From positions 51,445-115,444 of the forward strand of contig JAQSXK010000004.1 in NCBI GenBank assembly GCA_029256705.1: 64,000 nt of DNA. The letters are read 5' to 3'. Of this stretch, positions 35,335 through 44,206 are shown piece by piece. This DNA comes from Clostridia bacterium (GTDB taxonomy: Bacteria > Bacillota > Clostridia > TANB77 > CAG-465). The stretch's first letter is position 1. Each line of letters opens with the position of its first letter. The notes under the pieces are model-generated. The model did no database searches. It saw nothing but the letters and a program-made list of their open reading frames with translations, and had not been told where the DNA came from. The translations under genes were made by a program, and so were the position numbers.

Positions 35335-35994
35335 TTGGATAAAAAATGGTCTAAAGAAAAAATCAAAAAAGAAATAATTGAATGGGCATTTTGTTTTATT
35401 GTAGCATACTTATTATATTTATTATTAAATTACTTTGTAGGTACAATATCTGGTGTTAAACAGATATCTATGAAACCAACAGCGAATGAAGGTGAAAAGG
35501 TATTAATACAAAGAACTATATTTGGTAAAAAAGATTTAAAGCATGGAGATATTGTAACATTTATAGCACCTTCTGCAAATGTTAATAAAACGGAAATAGA
35601 ACCTGGTAAAGTTTTAGAAGGAAACGAAGCAATAGCAAATTATGATGAACACTTAGGAGTAGAAGCTTTTACATATAATTTTATGGGAATAAATAAAAAA
35701 AGTTATATAAAACGTGTTATTGGAATTGCTGGAGATCACATCGTAATAAATGAAGATGGTACAGTATATAGAAATAATGAAAAATTAGAAGAATCATATT
35801 TAAAGGATGGTACAACAAGCAGAAATGGGGCATATGTAGATATTATTGTGCCAGATGACTCAGTATTTGCAATGGGAGATAATAGATTACAAAGTATGGA
35901 TTCAAGGTTTTTTGGGTGTATACCATTATCTAAAATTGATGGTTATGTAATTTCACGTATATGGCCGCTTAATAAAATTGGTGAAATAAAGTAG
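35335..35994 (+). CDS. lepB: signal peptidase I
   Basis: 219 residues, one N-terminal membrane helix near 15-35 and the catalytic domain outside. The catalytic Ser is in QISMKPTANEGE near 46 (most family members have G before S-M), the Lys in KSYIKRVIGIAGDH near 123, and MGDNRLQSMDSRFFG near 182 is the conserved box E. Cleaves signal peptides of exported proteins. Starts with TTG behind AGGGAG, 21 bases after metG. Confidence 0.92.
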   Translation: MDKKWSKEKIKKEIIEWAFCFIVAYLLYLLLNYFVGTISGVKQISMKPTANEGEKVLIQRTIFGKKDLKHGDIVTFIAPSANVNKTEIEPGKVLEGNEAIANYDEHLGVEAFTYNFMGINKKSYIKRVIGIAGDHIVINEDGTVYRNNEKLEESYLKDGTTSRNGAYVDIIVPDDSVFAMGDNRLQSMDSRFFGCIPLSKIDGYVISRIWPLNKIGEIK

Positions 35995-36004
35995 GTGCTA
36001 AATA

Positions 36005-36838
36005 ATGTTTGAAAATATATTGGGACATGGGAATGAGAAAAATATATTAAAAGATTCTATTTCGCAAGGTAAAGTCTCTCATTCTTACTTGTTTACTGGG
36101 CCCTCAGGAATTGGTAAATTATTAGTTGCAAAAGAATTTGCTAAAGCAATTCTTAATGTTAGTAATTTGAATAGTTGTCCAGATTATAAATACATTTGTA
36201 AAAAAGAAGATAAGAAAAATATATTGGTAGAACAGATTAGAGATAATATAGTTAATGATATATATGTTTCGCCGGCTACTGGAGATATGAAAGTATACAT
36301 TATTGATGGCGCAGAGTATTTGAATGACGCCTCACAAAATGCACTTTTAAAAACATTAGAAGAGCCGCCAAAACATGCTGTCATAATTTTAATAGCTTCG
36401 AGTAGTTCAAATCTTCTTCCAACAGTTATTTCTAGAGTATATAAAATTAACTTTAATAAATTAAGTACTGAAATAGTAGATAAATATATAAGTGAGAATT
36501 TTGATACTAATTTAGATAAAAATATTATAGAATTTGCAGATGGTTCAATTGGGTTTATGCTAGAAATAATAAATGAAAAGCTTACTGATGAATTAAATAA
36601 AATAAATGAATTATATAAAAGTATTGTTACAAAAGATGTTATAAAATGTTTGAAAGAATCTGAAGGTATCGACTTTACAAAAAAACATACGCTAGATTAT
36701 TTACAGCATGTGCTTTTTAGTAGTAACAAGTATTTATGTACAGAAATAATCGAAAAGGCAAAAGAAAGATTGAAATATAACGGAAATTATGATATAGTTA
36801 TAGACAATATGATACTTAAATGTATCGAAAATATTTAA
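36005..36838 (+). CDS. holB: DNA polymerase III delta' subunit
   Basis: 277 residues, AAA+ fold: degenerate Walker A GPSGIGKL near 33, the region KVYIIDGAEYLNDASQNALL, LKTLEEPPKHAVIILIASS and ISRVYKINF (sensor/SRC-type position). Part of the clamp loader. It is short compared with many HolB proteins (about 320) and the zinc-binding cysteines are reduced. Followed 34 bases later by ricT, a common Firmicutes order. Confidence 0.88.
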   Translation: MFENILGHGNEKNILKDSISQGKVSHSYLFTGPSGIGKLLVAKEFAKAILNVSNLNSCPDYKYICKKEDKKNILVEQIRDNIVNDIYVSPATGDMKVYIIDGAEYLNDASQNALLKTLEEPPKHAVIILIASSSSNLLPTVISRVYKINFNKLSTEIVDKYISENFDTNLDKNIIEFADGSIGFMLEIINEKLTDELNKINELYKSIVTKDVIKCLKESEGIDFTKKHTLDYLQHVLFSSNKYLCTEIIEKAKERLKYNGNYDIVIDNMILKCIENI

Positions 36839-36872
36839 AATAAAATATTGATTAATATATAAAGGAGGGAAA

Positions 36873-37691
36873 ATGGAAGTTATTTTAGGAGTAAGATTTA
36901 GAAAAACCGGCAAGTTAGTATACATGAATCCACTTAAATATGGATTTAGAGTAGGAGATACTGTTATAGCCGAAACAGATAAAGGACAAGAAATAGGTAG
37001 AGTTGTAAAAATACTTAAATCAGATGAATTACCTAAAGATGCACAGGTTCAAGATATAATAAAACCTGCAACAAAATTTGACCTAAAAGTTCAAAAAGAT
37101 AATGATATTGAGGCAATAGAAGTTTTAGAATTTGCAAAAAAAGAGGCATTAAAACTTAAGCTTAACATGAAATTTCTACTTGCAGAATATACTTTTGATA
37201 AGTCTAAAATCACTATGTTTTTTACTGCTGAAGAGAGAGTAGACTTTAGAGATTTAGTGAGAATATTGGCTGCTCAAGTTAAAACCAGAATTGAACTTAG
37301 ACAAATAGGTCCAAGAGATGAAATAAAAGTATATCCTAATTTAGGAATGTGTGGAAGAGAAGTTTGTTGTAGAACTCATTTACAAGATTTTAAATCGGTT
37401 ACAATAAAAGACGCAAAAGATCAAGGACTTCAAATTAATATGTCAAAATTATCCGGAGCTTGTGGTAGACTTATGTGTTGTATTAAATTTGAAGAAAATG
37501 AGTATAAAGAGAACTTGAAAAAATTACCTAAGTATGGGGAATTAGTTAAAGTAAAATCAACAAATGAGTCTGGTAAAGTTGCAAATGTAGATATATTAAA
37601 TTTAAAAGTAAGAGTTAAATTTGGTGATTCAAGAGAAAATGAAAAATATGAGACTTATGACGCTGAAGAATTAACTTGGAATGTGAAATAG
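36873..37691 (+). CDS. ricT: PSP1-domain protein RicT/YaaT
   Basis: 272 residues. The Cys cluster MCGREVCCRTH near 155-165 and GRLMCCIKF near 198 are hallmarks of YaaT/RicT. In Bacillus RicT works with RicA and RicF in an iron-sulfur complex that supports RNase Y and sporulation phosphorelay. Located after holB as in most Firmicutes. AGGAGGG ribosome binding site. Confidence 0.93.
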   Translation: MEVILGVRFRKTGKLVYMNPLKYGFRVGDTVIAETDKGQEIGRVVKILKSDELPKDAQVQDIIKPATKFDLKVQKDNDIEAIEVLEFAKKEALKLKLNMKFLLAEYTFDKSKITMFFTAEERVDFRDLVRILAAQVKTRIELRQIGPRDEIKVYPNLGMCGREVCCRTHLQDFKSVTIKDAKDQGLQINMSKLSGACGRLMCCIKFEENEYKENLKKLPKYGELVKVKSTNESGKVANVDILNLKVRVKFGDSRENEKYETYDAEELTWNVK

Positions 37692-37712
37692 AAATAATAG
37701 GGGGTGATCTTA

Positions 37713-37883
37713 ATGTCATATAGAATATCAGATGCTTGCATTAAATGTGGAGCTTGCGAACCTGAATGTCCAGTAAATGCAATATCAGAGGGAGACGAAA
37801 AATATATAATAGATCCTGAACTTTGCATAGATTGTGGTGCTTGTGCATCAGTTTGTCCAGTAAATGCTCCAGAACAAGAGTAA
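37713..37883 (+). CDS. 2[4Fe-4S] ferredoxin
   Basis: 56 residues with two classical cluster motifs, CIKCGACEPECP and CIDCGACASVCP. This is a clostridial-type ferredoxin, a low-potential electron carrier. Starts behind GGGGTGAT 22 bases after ricT; last gene of the operon before a strong terminator. Confidence 0.95.
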   Translation: MSYRISDACIKCGACEPECPVNAISEGDEKYIIDPELCIDCGACASVCPVNAPEQE

Positions 37884-37906
37884 GAGATATATTTGAAATA
37901 AGTAAT

Positions 37907-37943
37907 AAAAAACAACTAATAATTTATTATTAGTTGTTTTTTT
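37907..37943 (+). terminator. terminator of the metG-to-ferredoxin operon
   Basis: AAAAAACAACTAATAA pairs with TTATTAGTTGTTTTTT; long T run. Confidence 0.85.
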
Positions 37944-37997
37944 ATTACTGTATGTTTTAAAAAAGAAATTTTGGGTAGTATAAAAAAGATAAAATAG

Positions 37998-38026
37998 TTG
38001 ACTATTTAGCAAAAAAGATGTATAAT
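37998..38026 (+). promoter_or_regulatory. promoter of the glycosyltransferase/TagF gene
   Basis: TTGACT at 37998-38003 and TATAAT at 38021-38026, spacing 17. Confidence 0.75.
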
Positions 38027-38075
38027 ATCTAAACCAAAAAATTAATTTTAATTTTATTGAGAAGGGGAGAATAGT

Positions 38076-40733
38076 GTGATACAATATAAATATAATTTTT
38101 CAATAATAATGTCTATATATGACGTAGAAGAATATCTACAGGAGGCTATTGATTCGATAATACAGCAATCATTAGATTTCGAAGAAAATGTACAACTAAT
38201 ATTTGTTAATGATGGTTCAACTGATGAATCTGGTGAAATTTGCAAAAAATATGCAAATCAATATCCAGACAATATTGAGTATCATGAAAAATCTAATGGT
38301 GGATTATCTTCTGCTAGAAATTTTGGATTGAATTTTGTTCGTGGAAGATATGTAAACTTTTTTGATCCAGATGATATACTAAGTAAAGATGCACTTAAAT
38401 CTGTATATAATTTTTTTGAACAAAATAGTGATATAAATTTAGCAGGTTTAGTTGTTGAATATTTTGAAGGTAAAACTGGGGTACATCCAAGATACGAAAA
38501 ATTTGGTAAAGAAACTACAGTTGTTAATTTAGATGAGAGCCCACAAAACTATATATTATCATCTGCTGCTACTTTTTATAAAAGTAATATATTTGATAAT
38601 ATAAAGTTTGATACGAATTTAGAAGTTGCTGAAGATTTATTTGCAAATTGTCAAATATATTTTGATAATAGGCATGTAGGAATAATAGGACATGATGAAG
38701 CTGTATATAATTATAGAATAAGAAAAGAAGCAAGTTCTTTATCTGGAAAAACAAAATATAATATAGACTCATTTATTGCAAATACTAGATATTTATATGA
38801 AAATTTTTGTAGAATATTAAATGAAAAAAATATGGAGATGCCTGAATTTTTAAAGTATATATTACTTGGCGAAATTAAAAAAAGAAATAAAGCTTTAAAC
38901 GGTGAAAAAAGTGAAAAAATACTTATATTTCATGAACTTTGTAAAGATATATTGAGTAAAATTGAAGATAAATATATTGTAAACTTTTATGATAAAAACC
39001 ATATGATTAAAATAGCTTTTTTTACTCTTAAATATGGGTTTGATTCAAAGTCAATTGAATTTAAAATTCATGATCACATTTTATATGCAAATTCTGTTAA
39101 AATTGGGACAGTTAATGAATGTAAAATAATTTTAAGTAATTATGAAGTAACAGATAATGTTATTAAATTTATTGGAGTATATAATGATGTATTACCTATT
39201 AATGTTAATGGAAGTGTTAAATTCAAAGATAAAAGAGGTAAAACTTATAATATTATTTTAAATAAAAGTGAAAATAAATTTTTCTTGAATAAAGTTTTAG
39301 GTATGGAGTTTAATACTACATATAAATTTGAGACAGAATTGCCAATTGATAATTTGACTTCATATAGACCGATTTTAAAAGTAGCAGGAATTGAAATACC
39401 AATAAAATTTGTTAACATGGATAAAAATTATGTAGTTGAAGATTATTTAAGAAAAGAAGAAGAATATAGTTTTATCAATAAAACTAGAGTAATCGCATTT
39501 ACTAATAAGGGCATAGATATTAAAAAAAGAAGTTTTTTATCTAAAATAATATATGAGATTAAAAGAATAGGATATATAAAGCAATTTTTTAATGTAAATT
39601 GGGTTTACAGATTATTTGCAAGAACCACTAAGAGATATGTTTTATTTAACGACCGACCACTGGTTGGAAATGATAATGCACAAGCACTTTTTGAATATGT
39701 TTGTAAAAATGAGAAGAAATTTGCAAGAAATTCTTATTTCGTAATTTCTAAAGATTCAAAAAATATAAAAGAAATTAAAAAAATTGGGAAAGTAATTATT
39801 AAAGATAGCTTTATACATAAGATTATGTTTTTAAATGCTAAAATTATTATATCTTCTCATGCAAATTTTTATAATCCATTTAGCATAACCGAAACAGAAT
39901 GTTTTGAAGATTTATTTGCATATAAATTTGTTTTTTTACAACATGGTGTTATTATGAATGATGTGCATCGTCCGTTAAATAAATGCAAATCTAAGATAGA
40001 TATGTTCGTAACAAGTACAAAAAAAGAGTATGAAGAAATAAATACCAATAAATATATGTTTGATAAAGAAGTGGTTTTAACAGGATTACCTAGATTTGAT
40101 AAGTTAAATGATAAAAAAGAAAAAATGATTTTGATTGCTCCTACATGGAGAACTTATTTGTCAGGTCCTATAAATAGTGAAGGATTTCATGATATAAAAG
40201 ATGACTTTGATAATTCAGAATATTATAAAAGATATAGTAATTTACTTAGTAATGAAAAAATGTTAAAAGAATTAAAAAATAAAGGATTTAAAATATTATT
40301 TTTACTTCATCCAGGATTTAAACTATACGAGAGTTTCTTTAAAAGATTAGAAAATGATATAGTTGAAATAAAAAATGTTGAAAATATTAAGTATTCGGAA
40401 ATTTTTGAAAAACTTTCATTACTTATAACAGATTATTCAAGTATAATATTTGATGTTGCTTACCTAAAAAAACCAATGTTTTTATATCAATTTGATAGTG
40501 AAGATTATTTTACAAAGCATTATAAACCAGGTTATTTTTCATATGAGAATGATGGATTTGGAAAAATCATAAAAGATGAAGATGAACTAGTAAAAAGTAT
40601 AATTAAACAAGTAAATAGTGATGAAAAAATGGAAAATATATATTTAGAAAGAATAAATAATACATTCTTAAATATTGACAAAAATAATTCCAAAAGGGTA
40701 TTTGAAAAAATTAAAGAAATTATAATAAAATAA
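38076..40733 (+). CDS. bifunctional GT2 glycosyltransferase / CDP-glycerol glycerophosphotransferase (TagF-like)
   Basis: 885 residues. N-terminal GT-A domain (about 5-330) with IIMSIYDVEEYL, VNDGSTDESGE and the metal-binding FDPDD; middle region about 330-480 beta-rich; C-terminal TagB/TagF domain (about 560-885) with FLQHGVIMNDVHRP, APTWRTYLSG, LFLLHPGFKL and ITDYSSIIFDVAYLKKP. Such enzymes extend poly(polyol-phosphate) wall teichoic acids or similar surface polymers at the inner membrane face. GTG start behind AAGGGGAG. A single-gene unit here; no other teichoic-acid gene is in the window. Confidence 0.88.
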   Translation: MIQYKYNFSIIMSIYDVEEYLQEAIDSIIQQSLDFEENVQLIFVNDGSTDESGEICKKYANQYPDNIEYHEKSNGGLSSARNFGLNFVRGRYVNFFDPDDILSKDALKSVYNFFEQNSDINLAGLVVEYFEGKTGVHPRYEKFGKETTVVNLDESPQNYILSSAATFYKSNIFDNIKFDTNLEVAEDLFANCQIYFDNRHVGIIGHDEAVYNYRIRKEASSLSGKTKYNIDSFIANTRYLYENFCRILNEKNMEMPEFLKYILLGEIKKRNKALNGEKSEKILIFHELCKDILSKIEDKYIVNFYDKNHMIKIAFFTLKYGFDSKSIEFKIHDHILYANSVKIGTVNECKIILSNYEVTDNVIKFIGVYNDVLPINVNGSVKFKDKRGKTYNIILNKSENKFFLNKVLGMEFNTTYKFETELPIDNLTSYRPILKVAGIEIPIKFVNMDKNYVVEDYLRKEEEYSFINKTRVIAFTNKGIDIKKRSFLSKIIYEIKRIGYIKQFFNVNWVYRLFARTTKRYVLFNDRPLVGNDNAQALFEYVCKNEKKFARNSYFVISKDSKNIKEIKKIGKVIIKDSFIHKIMFLNAKIIISSHANFYNPFSITETECFEDLFAYKFVFLQHGVIMNDVHRPLNKCKSKIDMFVTSTKKEYEEINTNKYMFDKEVVLTGLPRFDKLNDKKEKMILIAPTWRTYLSGPINSEGFHDIKDDFDNSEYYKRYSNLLSNEKMLKELKNKGFKILFLLHPGFKLYESFFKRLENDIVEIKNVENIKYSEIFEKLSLLITDYSSIIFDVAYLKKPMFLYQFDSEDYFTKHYKPGYFSYENDGFGKIIKDEDELVKSIIKQVNSDEKMENIYLERINNTFLNIDKNNSKRVFEKIKEIIIK

Positions 40734-40783
40734 AAAAGAAGATGAAACTTACATATAGTTCGTAAGTTTTATCTTCTTTTTTT
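40732..40783 (+). terminator. hairpin terminator
   Basis: AAAAAAGAAGAT and AAACTTAC pair with GTAAGTTT and ATCTTCTTTTTT. Confidence 0.85.
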
Positions 40784-40879
40784 AAAATAAATTTGATTTA
40801 AACATTTATAAATGATTAAATCAAAGTAAAAATATATTAATAATATAAGTGTATATTTAATTAAAATATATTATAAACA

Positions 40880-40908
40880 TTGACAATTAGCAGTATTTTT
40901 GATATTAT
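40880..40908 (+). promoter_or_regulatory. promoter of the small membrane gene and valS
   Basis: TTGACA at 40880-40885 and TATTAT at 40903-40908, spacing 17. No T-box before valS. Confidence 0.7.
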
Positions 40909-40938
40909 ATATGTAATGAAAATAAATGGAGAATAAAT

Positions 40939-41127
40939 ATGAAAAGTATAATAATATGTATAGCGCTTGTAATATTACTTATTTCAGTAATATGTATATA
41001 TGGTGCAAGAGGTATAGTCAGAAACAAAGTAGAAATAGAAAAAGAGAATCAAGTGGTACTAGGTATGAAGGTAGTATGCTGCATATTAGCTGTAATTTCT
41101 TTATTCATACTTTATTATTTTAAATAA
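40939..41127 (+). CDS. small two-helix membrane protein before valS
   Basis: 62 residues: a helix near 3-22, a charged loop (RGIVRNKVEIEKENQ) and a second helix near 42-60. ATG follows TGGAG. The overlapping frame at 40926 is not used because it lacks this pattern. Function unknown. Confidence 0.6.
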   Translation: MKSIIICIALVILLISVICIYGARGIVRNKVEIEKENQVVLGMKVVCCILAVISLFILYYFK

Positions 41128-41143
41128 AAGGGGTGCAATTAAA

Positions 41144-43756
41144 ATGGAAAATAAATTTATGCCATTAAATATAGAAGAAAAAATGTATAAAAACTGGGAA
41201 GAAAAAGGTTATTTTAAATGTAAAATAGATAAAAATAAAAAACCTTTTACTATAGTTATGCCACCACCAAATGTAACAGGTAAGTTACATATGGGGCATG
41301 CTTTAGATCAAACAGTTCAAGATATATTTATTAGATATAATAGACTAAAAGGTGTTCCAACATTATGGATACCAGGAACAGATCATGCGAGTATAGCTAC
41401 TGAAGTAAAGGTAGTTGAAAAACTAAAAAAAAGCGGTATAACTAAAGATATGATAGGTAGAGAAGGATTTCTAGAAGAAGCTTGGAATTGGAAAAATGAA
41501 TACGGAAATGAAATAAAAAATCAAATAAGAAAAATAGGATCATCATGTGATTGGGAAAAAGAGCGATTTACAATGGATAAAATGTGCAGTGAAGCTGTAC
41601 TTGAAGTTTTTGAAAAATTATACAATAAAGGATATATCTACAGAGGAGAGCGTATTGTAAACTGGTGTCCACATTGTAAAACGTCTATATCTGAAACTGA
41701 AGTTGATTTCGAGGAATCTGCTTCAAAACTTTGGCATATTAAGTACCAAATAGAAGGTACTAACGACTATTTAATTGTTGCGACTACAAGACCAGAAACA
41801 ATATTGGGTGATACGGCAGTTGCAGTTAATCCTAGAGATGAAAGATATAAAGGTTTAGTAGGAAAAAATGTAATATTACCACTAGTTAATAAAAAAATAC
41901 CTGTAATAGCAGATGATTATGTGGAACTAGATTTTGGAACTGGAGTTGTAAAAATAACACCTGCTCATGATCCTAATGATTTTCTTGTTGGAGAAAGACA
42001 TAATTTAGAAAGAATAAATATACTTAATGAAGATGGTACTCTTAATGATAGAAGTGGCAAATATGCAGGTCAAGATAGATATGAAGCAAGGGAAAATATA
42101 TTAGAAGATTTAAGTAAAATTAATCAAATAGATAAGATAGAAGATTATACACATAATGTAGGAAGTTGCTATAGATGTCATACAACTATAGAACCATACT
42201 TGTCATTACAATGGTTTGTTAAAATGGATGAATTAGTTAAACCAGCTTTAGAGGCTGTTAGAACTGGGGATATAACTTTCGTACCAAAAAGATTTGAAAA
42301 AACATACTTTAATTGGATGGAAAATATTCAAGATTGGTGTATATCAAGACAGCTTTGGTGGGGACATAGAGTTCCGGCATATTATTGTGACAAATGTGAT
42401 AAGATTACAATTTCTAAAGTTAATGTAACTAAGTGTGAATGCGGAGGTAATTTAAAACAAGATGAAGATACTTTGGACACTTGGTTTAGTTCAGCATTAT
42501 GGCCTTTTTCAACACTTGGCTGGCCAAATAAAACAGAAGATTTTGAGTATTTTTATCCAACATCTACTTTAGTTACCGCTTATGATATAATAACTTTCTG
42601 GGTTAGTAAGATGATATTTAGTGGTCTTGAATTTACAGGAAAGAAGCCATTTAGCCATGTATATATTCACGGAATAGTAAGAGATAGCATAGGAAGAAAA
42701 ATGTCTAAATCGTTAGGAAATGGAATAGATCCGCTTGAAGTAATAGATACATATGGTGCAGATGCTCTTAGATTCTCACTTATACAGAATACCTCTCCTG
42801 GAAATGATGTTAGATATATACCTGATAAGATAGAATCATCTAGAAATTTTGTTAATAAATTGTGGAACGCTGCTAGATTTGTAAATATGTATTTGGAAGA
42901 TAATAACATAGATAAATTAAAAGACATAGATTTCAAACCAGAAGATAAATGGATTATAACTAAATTAAATGATTTAATTCATAACGTAACTGAAAATACA
43001 GATAAATTTGAAATTGGTGTAGCTTTAGGTAGTATTTACACATTTATATGGTCAGATTTTTGTGATTGGTACATAGAAATGGTAAAACCAAGATTATATA
43101 AAAAAGAAGGTTCTACTTTTGATTCAGCGGTATTTACATTAAATTATGTACTTAGTGAAACAGTAAAAATGTTACATCCATATATGCCGTTTGTTACAGA
43201 AGAAATATACTTAAATTTAAAGCATAGTGATGAATCTATAATGGTAGCGAAGTATCCAGAAGTACAATATATATTTGGTGATGAATATAAAGTTGTAGAA
43301 AATATAATGGAGTATATAAAACAAGTTAGAAATTATAGAGCAGAAAAGAATATTCCTAATTCTAAAAAAGTAGATAGTAAAATACTACTTAAAGATGACA
43401 TTCACGAAGATATATTAATTAAAAGCGAAGAATATATAAAAAAATTGGCATTTATAGAAGATATAAATTATATTTCGAATAATAAAGGTTATGAAGAATA
43501 TTCAGCATTTCATTTGGAATTTTTTGATAGTTTCTTAGATTTTTCATCTGCGGTTGACAAAGATGAAGAAATTAAAAAATTAAATGAAGAATTAAAGAAA
43601 ATAACCAGTGAATTAAATAGAGCAAAAGGGATGCTTGCAAATGAAAAGTTTTTAAGTAAAGCCCCAGAAAGCTTAATTCAAGTAGAAAAAGATAAAATTT
43701 CTAAATATACAGAAATGCTAGAAAAGGTACAAGAAAGATTAAATAAAATAATTTAA
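41144..43756 (+). CDS. valS: valyl-tRNA synthetase
   Basis: 870 residues, usual length. HIGH motif HMGHALDQT near 46, editing domain with ATTRPETILGDTAVAV near 213, zinc Cys pairs in the insert (CDKCDKI, CECGG), KMSKS motif RKMSKSLGNG near 524, anticodon-binding domain, and a C-terminal coiled coil (KLNEELKKITSELNRAKGML) near 805-870 typical of ValS. Charges tRNA-Val. Starts behind AAGGGG 16 bases after the small membrane gene. Confidence 0.97.
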   Translation: MENKFMPLNIEEKMYKNWEEKGYFKCKIDKNKKPFTIVMPPPNVTGKLHMGHALDQTVQDIFIRYNRLKGVPTLWIPGTDHASIATEVKVVEKLKKSGITKDMIGREGFLEEAWNWKNEYGNEIKNQIRKIGSSCDWEKERFTMDKMCSEAVLEVFEKLYNKGYIYRGERIVNWCPHCKTSISETEVDFEESASKLWHIKYQIEGTNDYLIVATTRPETILGDTAVAVNPRDERYKGLVGKNVILPLVNKKIPVIADDYVELDFGTGVVKITPAHDPNDFLVGERHNLERINILNEDGTLNDRSGKYAGQDRYEARENILEDLSKINQIDKIEDYTHNVGSCYRCHTTIEPYLSLQWFVKMDELVKPALEAVRTGDITFVPKRFEKTYFNWMENIQDWCISRQLWWGHRVPAYYCDKCDKITISKVNVTKCECGGNLKQDEDTLDTWFSSALWPFSTLGWPNKTEDFEYFYPTSTLVTAYDIITFWVSKMIFSGLEFTGKKPFSHVYIHGIVRDSIGRKMSKSLGNGIDPLEVIDTYGADALRFSLIQNTSPGNDVRYIPDKIESSRNFVNKLWNAARFVNMYLEDNNIDKLKDIDFKPEDKWIITKLNDLIHNVTENTDKFEIGVALGSIYTFIWSDFCDWYIEMVKPRLYKKEGSTFDSAVFTLNYVLSETVKMLHPYMPFVTEEIYLNLKHSDESIMVAKYPEVQYIFGDEYKVVENIMEYIKQVRNYRAEKNIPNSKKVDSKILLKDDIHEDILIKSEEYIKKLAFIEDINYISNNKGYEEYSAFHLEFFDSFLDFSSAVDKDEEIKKLNEELKKITSELNRAKGMLANEKFLSKAPESLIQVEKDKISKYTEMLEKVQERLNKII

Positions 43757-43765
43757 TTTATTTAG

Positions 43766-43806
43766 AAAATGTTTAGGTGTAATTACTTTTTACCTAAACA
43801 TTTTTT
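43766..43806 (+). terminator. terminator of valS
   Basis: AAAATGTTTAGGT pairs with ACCTAAACATTTT, then a T run. Confidence 0.85.
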
Positions 43807-43855
43807 ATTGATATAAGTATGAAATATGTAATTGTCGAAATAAGTCGTAAAAACA

Positions 43856-43884
43856 TTGACAACAATATAGATATATATTATAAT
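43856..43884 (+). promoter_or_regulatory. consensus promoter of the 56-residue membrane protein gene
   Basis: TTGACA at 43856-43861 and TATAAT at 43879-43884 with 17 bases between, both exact consensus. Confidence 0.8.
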
Positions 43885-43909
43885 AGATTGTATAAAAGGA
43901 GAGACTGTT

Positions 43910-44080
43910 ATGATTAAAGAGATTGCAATGTTTTTAATGGGTTTAATTATATTTATAATTACCTTTTCTACAATATCTAATTATAGAATGAAAAATGAAA
44001 TGGTTAATAATGATTCAAACGATAAAAAGGAAATAAATAACGAAGAAACTCAAGAATCAGATATTAATGAATTTGTATAA
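43910..44080 (+). CDS. small membrane-anchored acidic protein, 56 residues
   Basis: One N-terminal helix (about 2-21, IAMFLMGLIIFIITFSTI) then a hydrophilic Asn/Asp/Glu-rich tail (NNDSNDKKEINNEETQESD). AAAGGAGAG precedes ATG. It lies directly before the giant surface protein, but 126 bases separate them. Function unknown. Confidence 0.6.
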   Translation: MIKEIAMFLMGLIIFIITFSTISNYRMKNEMVNNDSNDKKEINNEETQESDINEFV

Positions 44081-44206
44081 AAACATATAAAAATTATTAA
44101 GTTACATATGTATTATATAAAAAAACATAAAAAAATCAACAGATGTAAATAATTATCATAGAAATATATATTTCTCAAATAATAAATATAAATAAAGGAG
44201 AAACAT

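Noticed and set aside
40926-41123. Overlapping frame to the small membrane gene before valS
   Set aside because: The alternative frame at 40939 has a better ribosome binding site spacing and a sensible two-helix protein.
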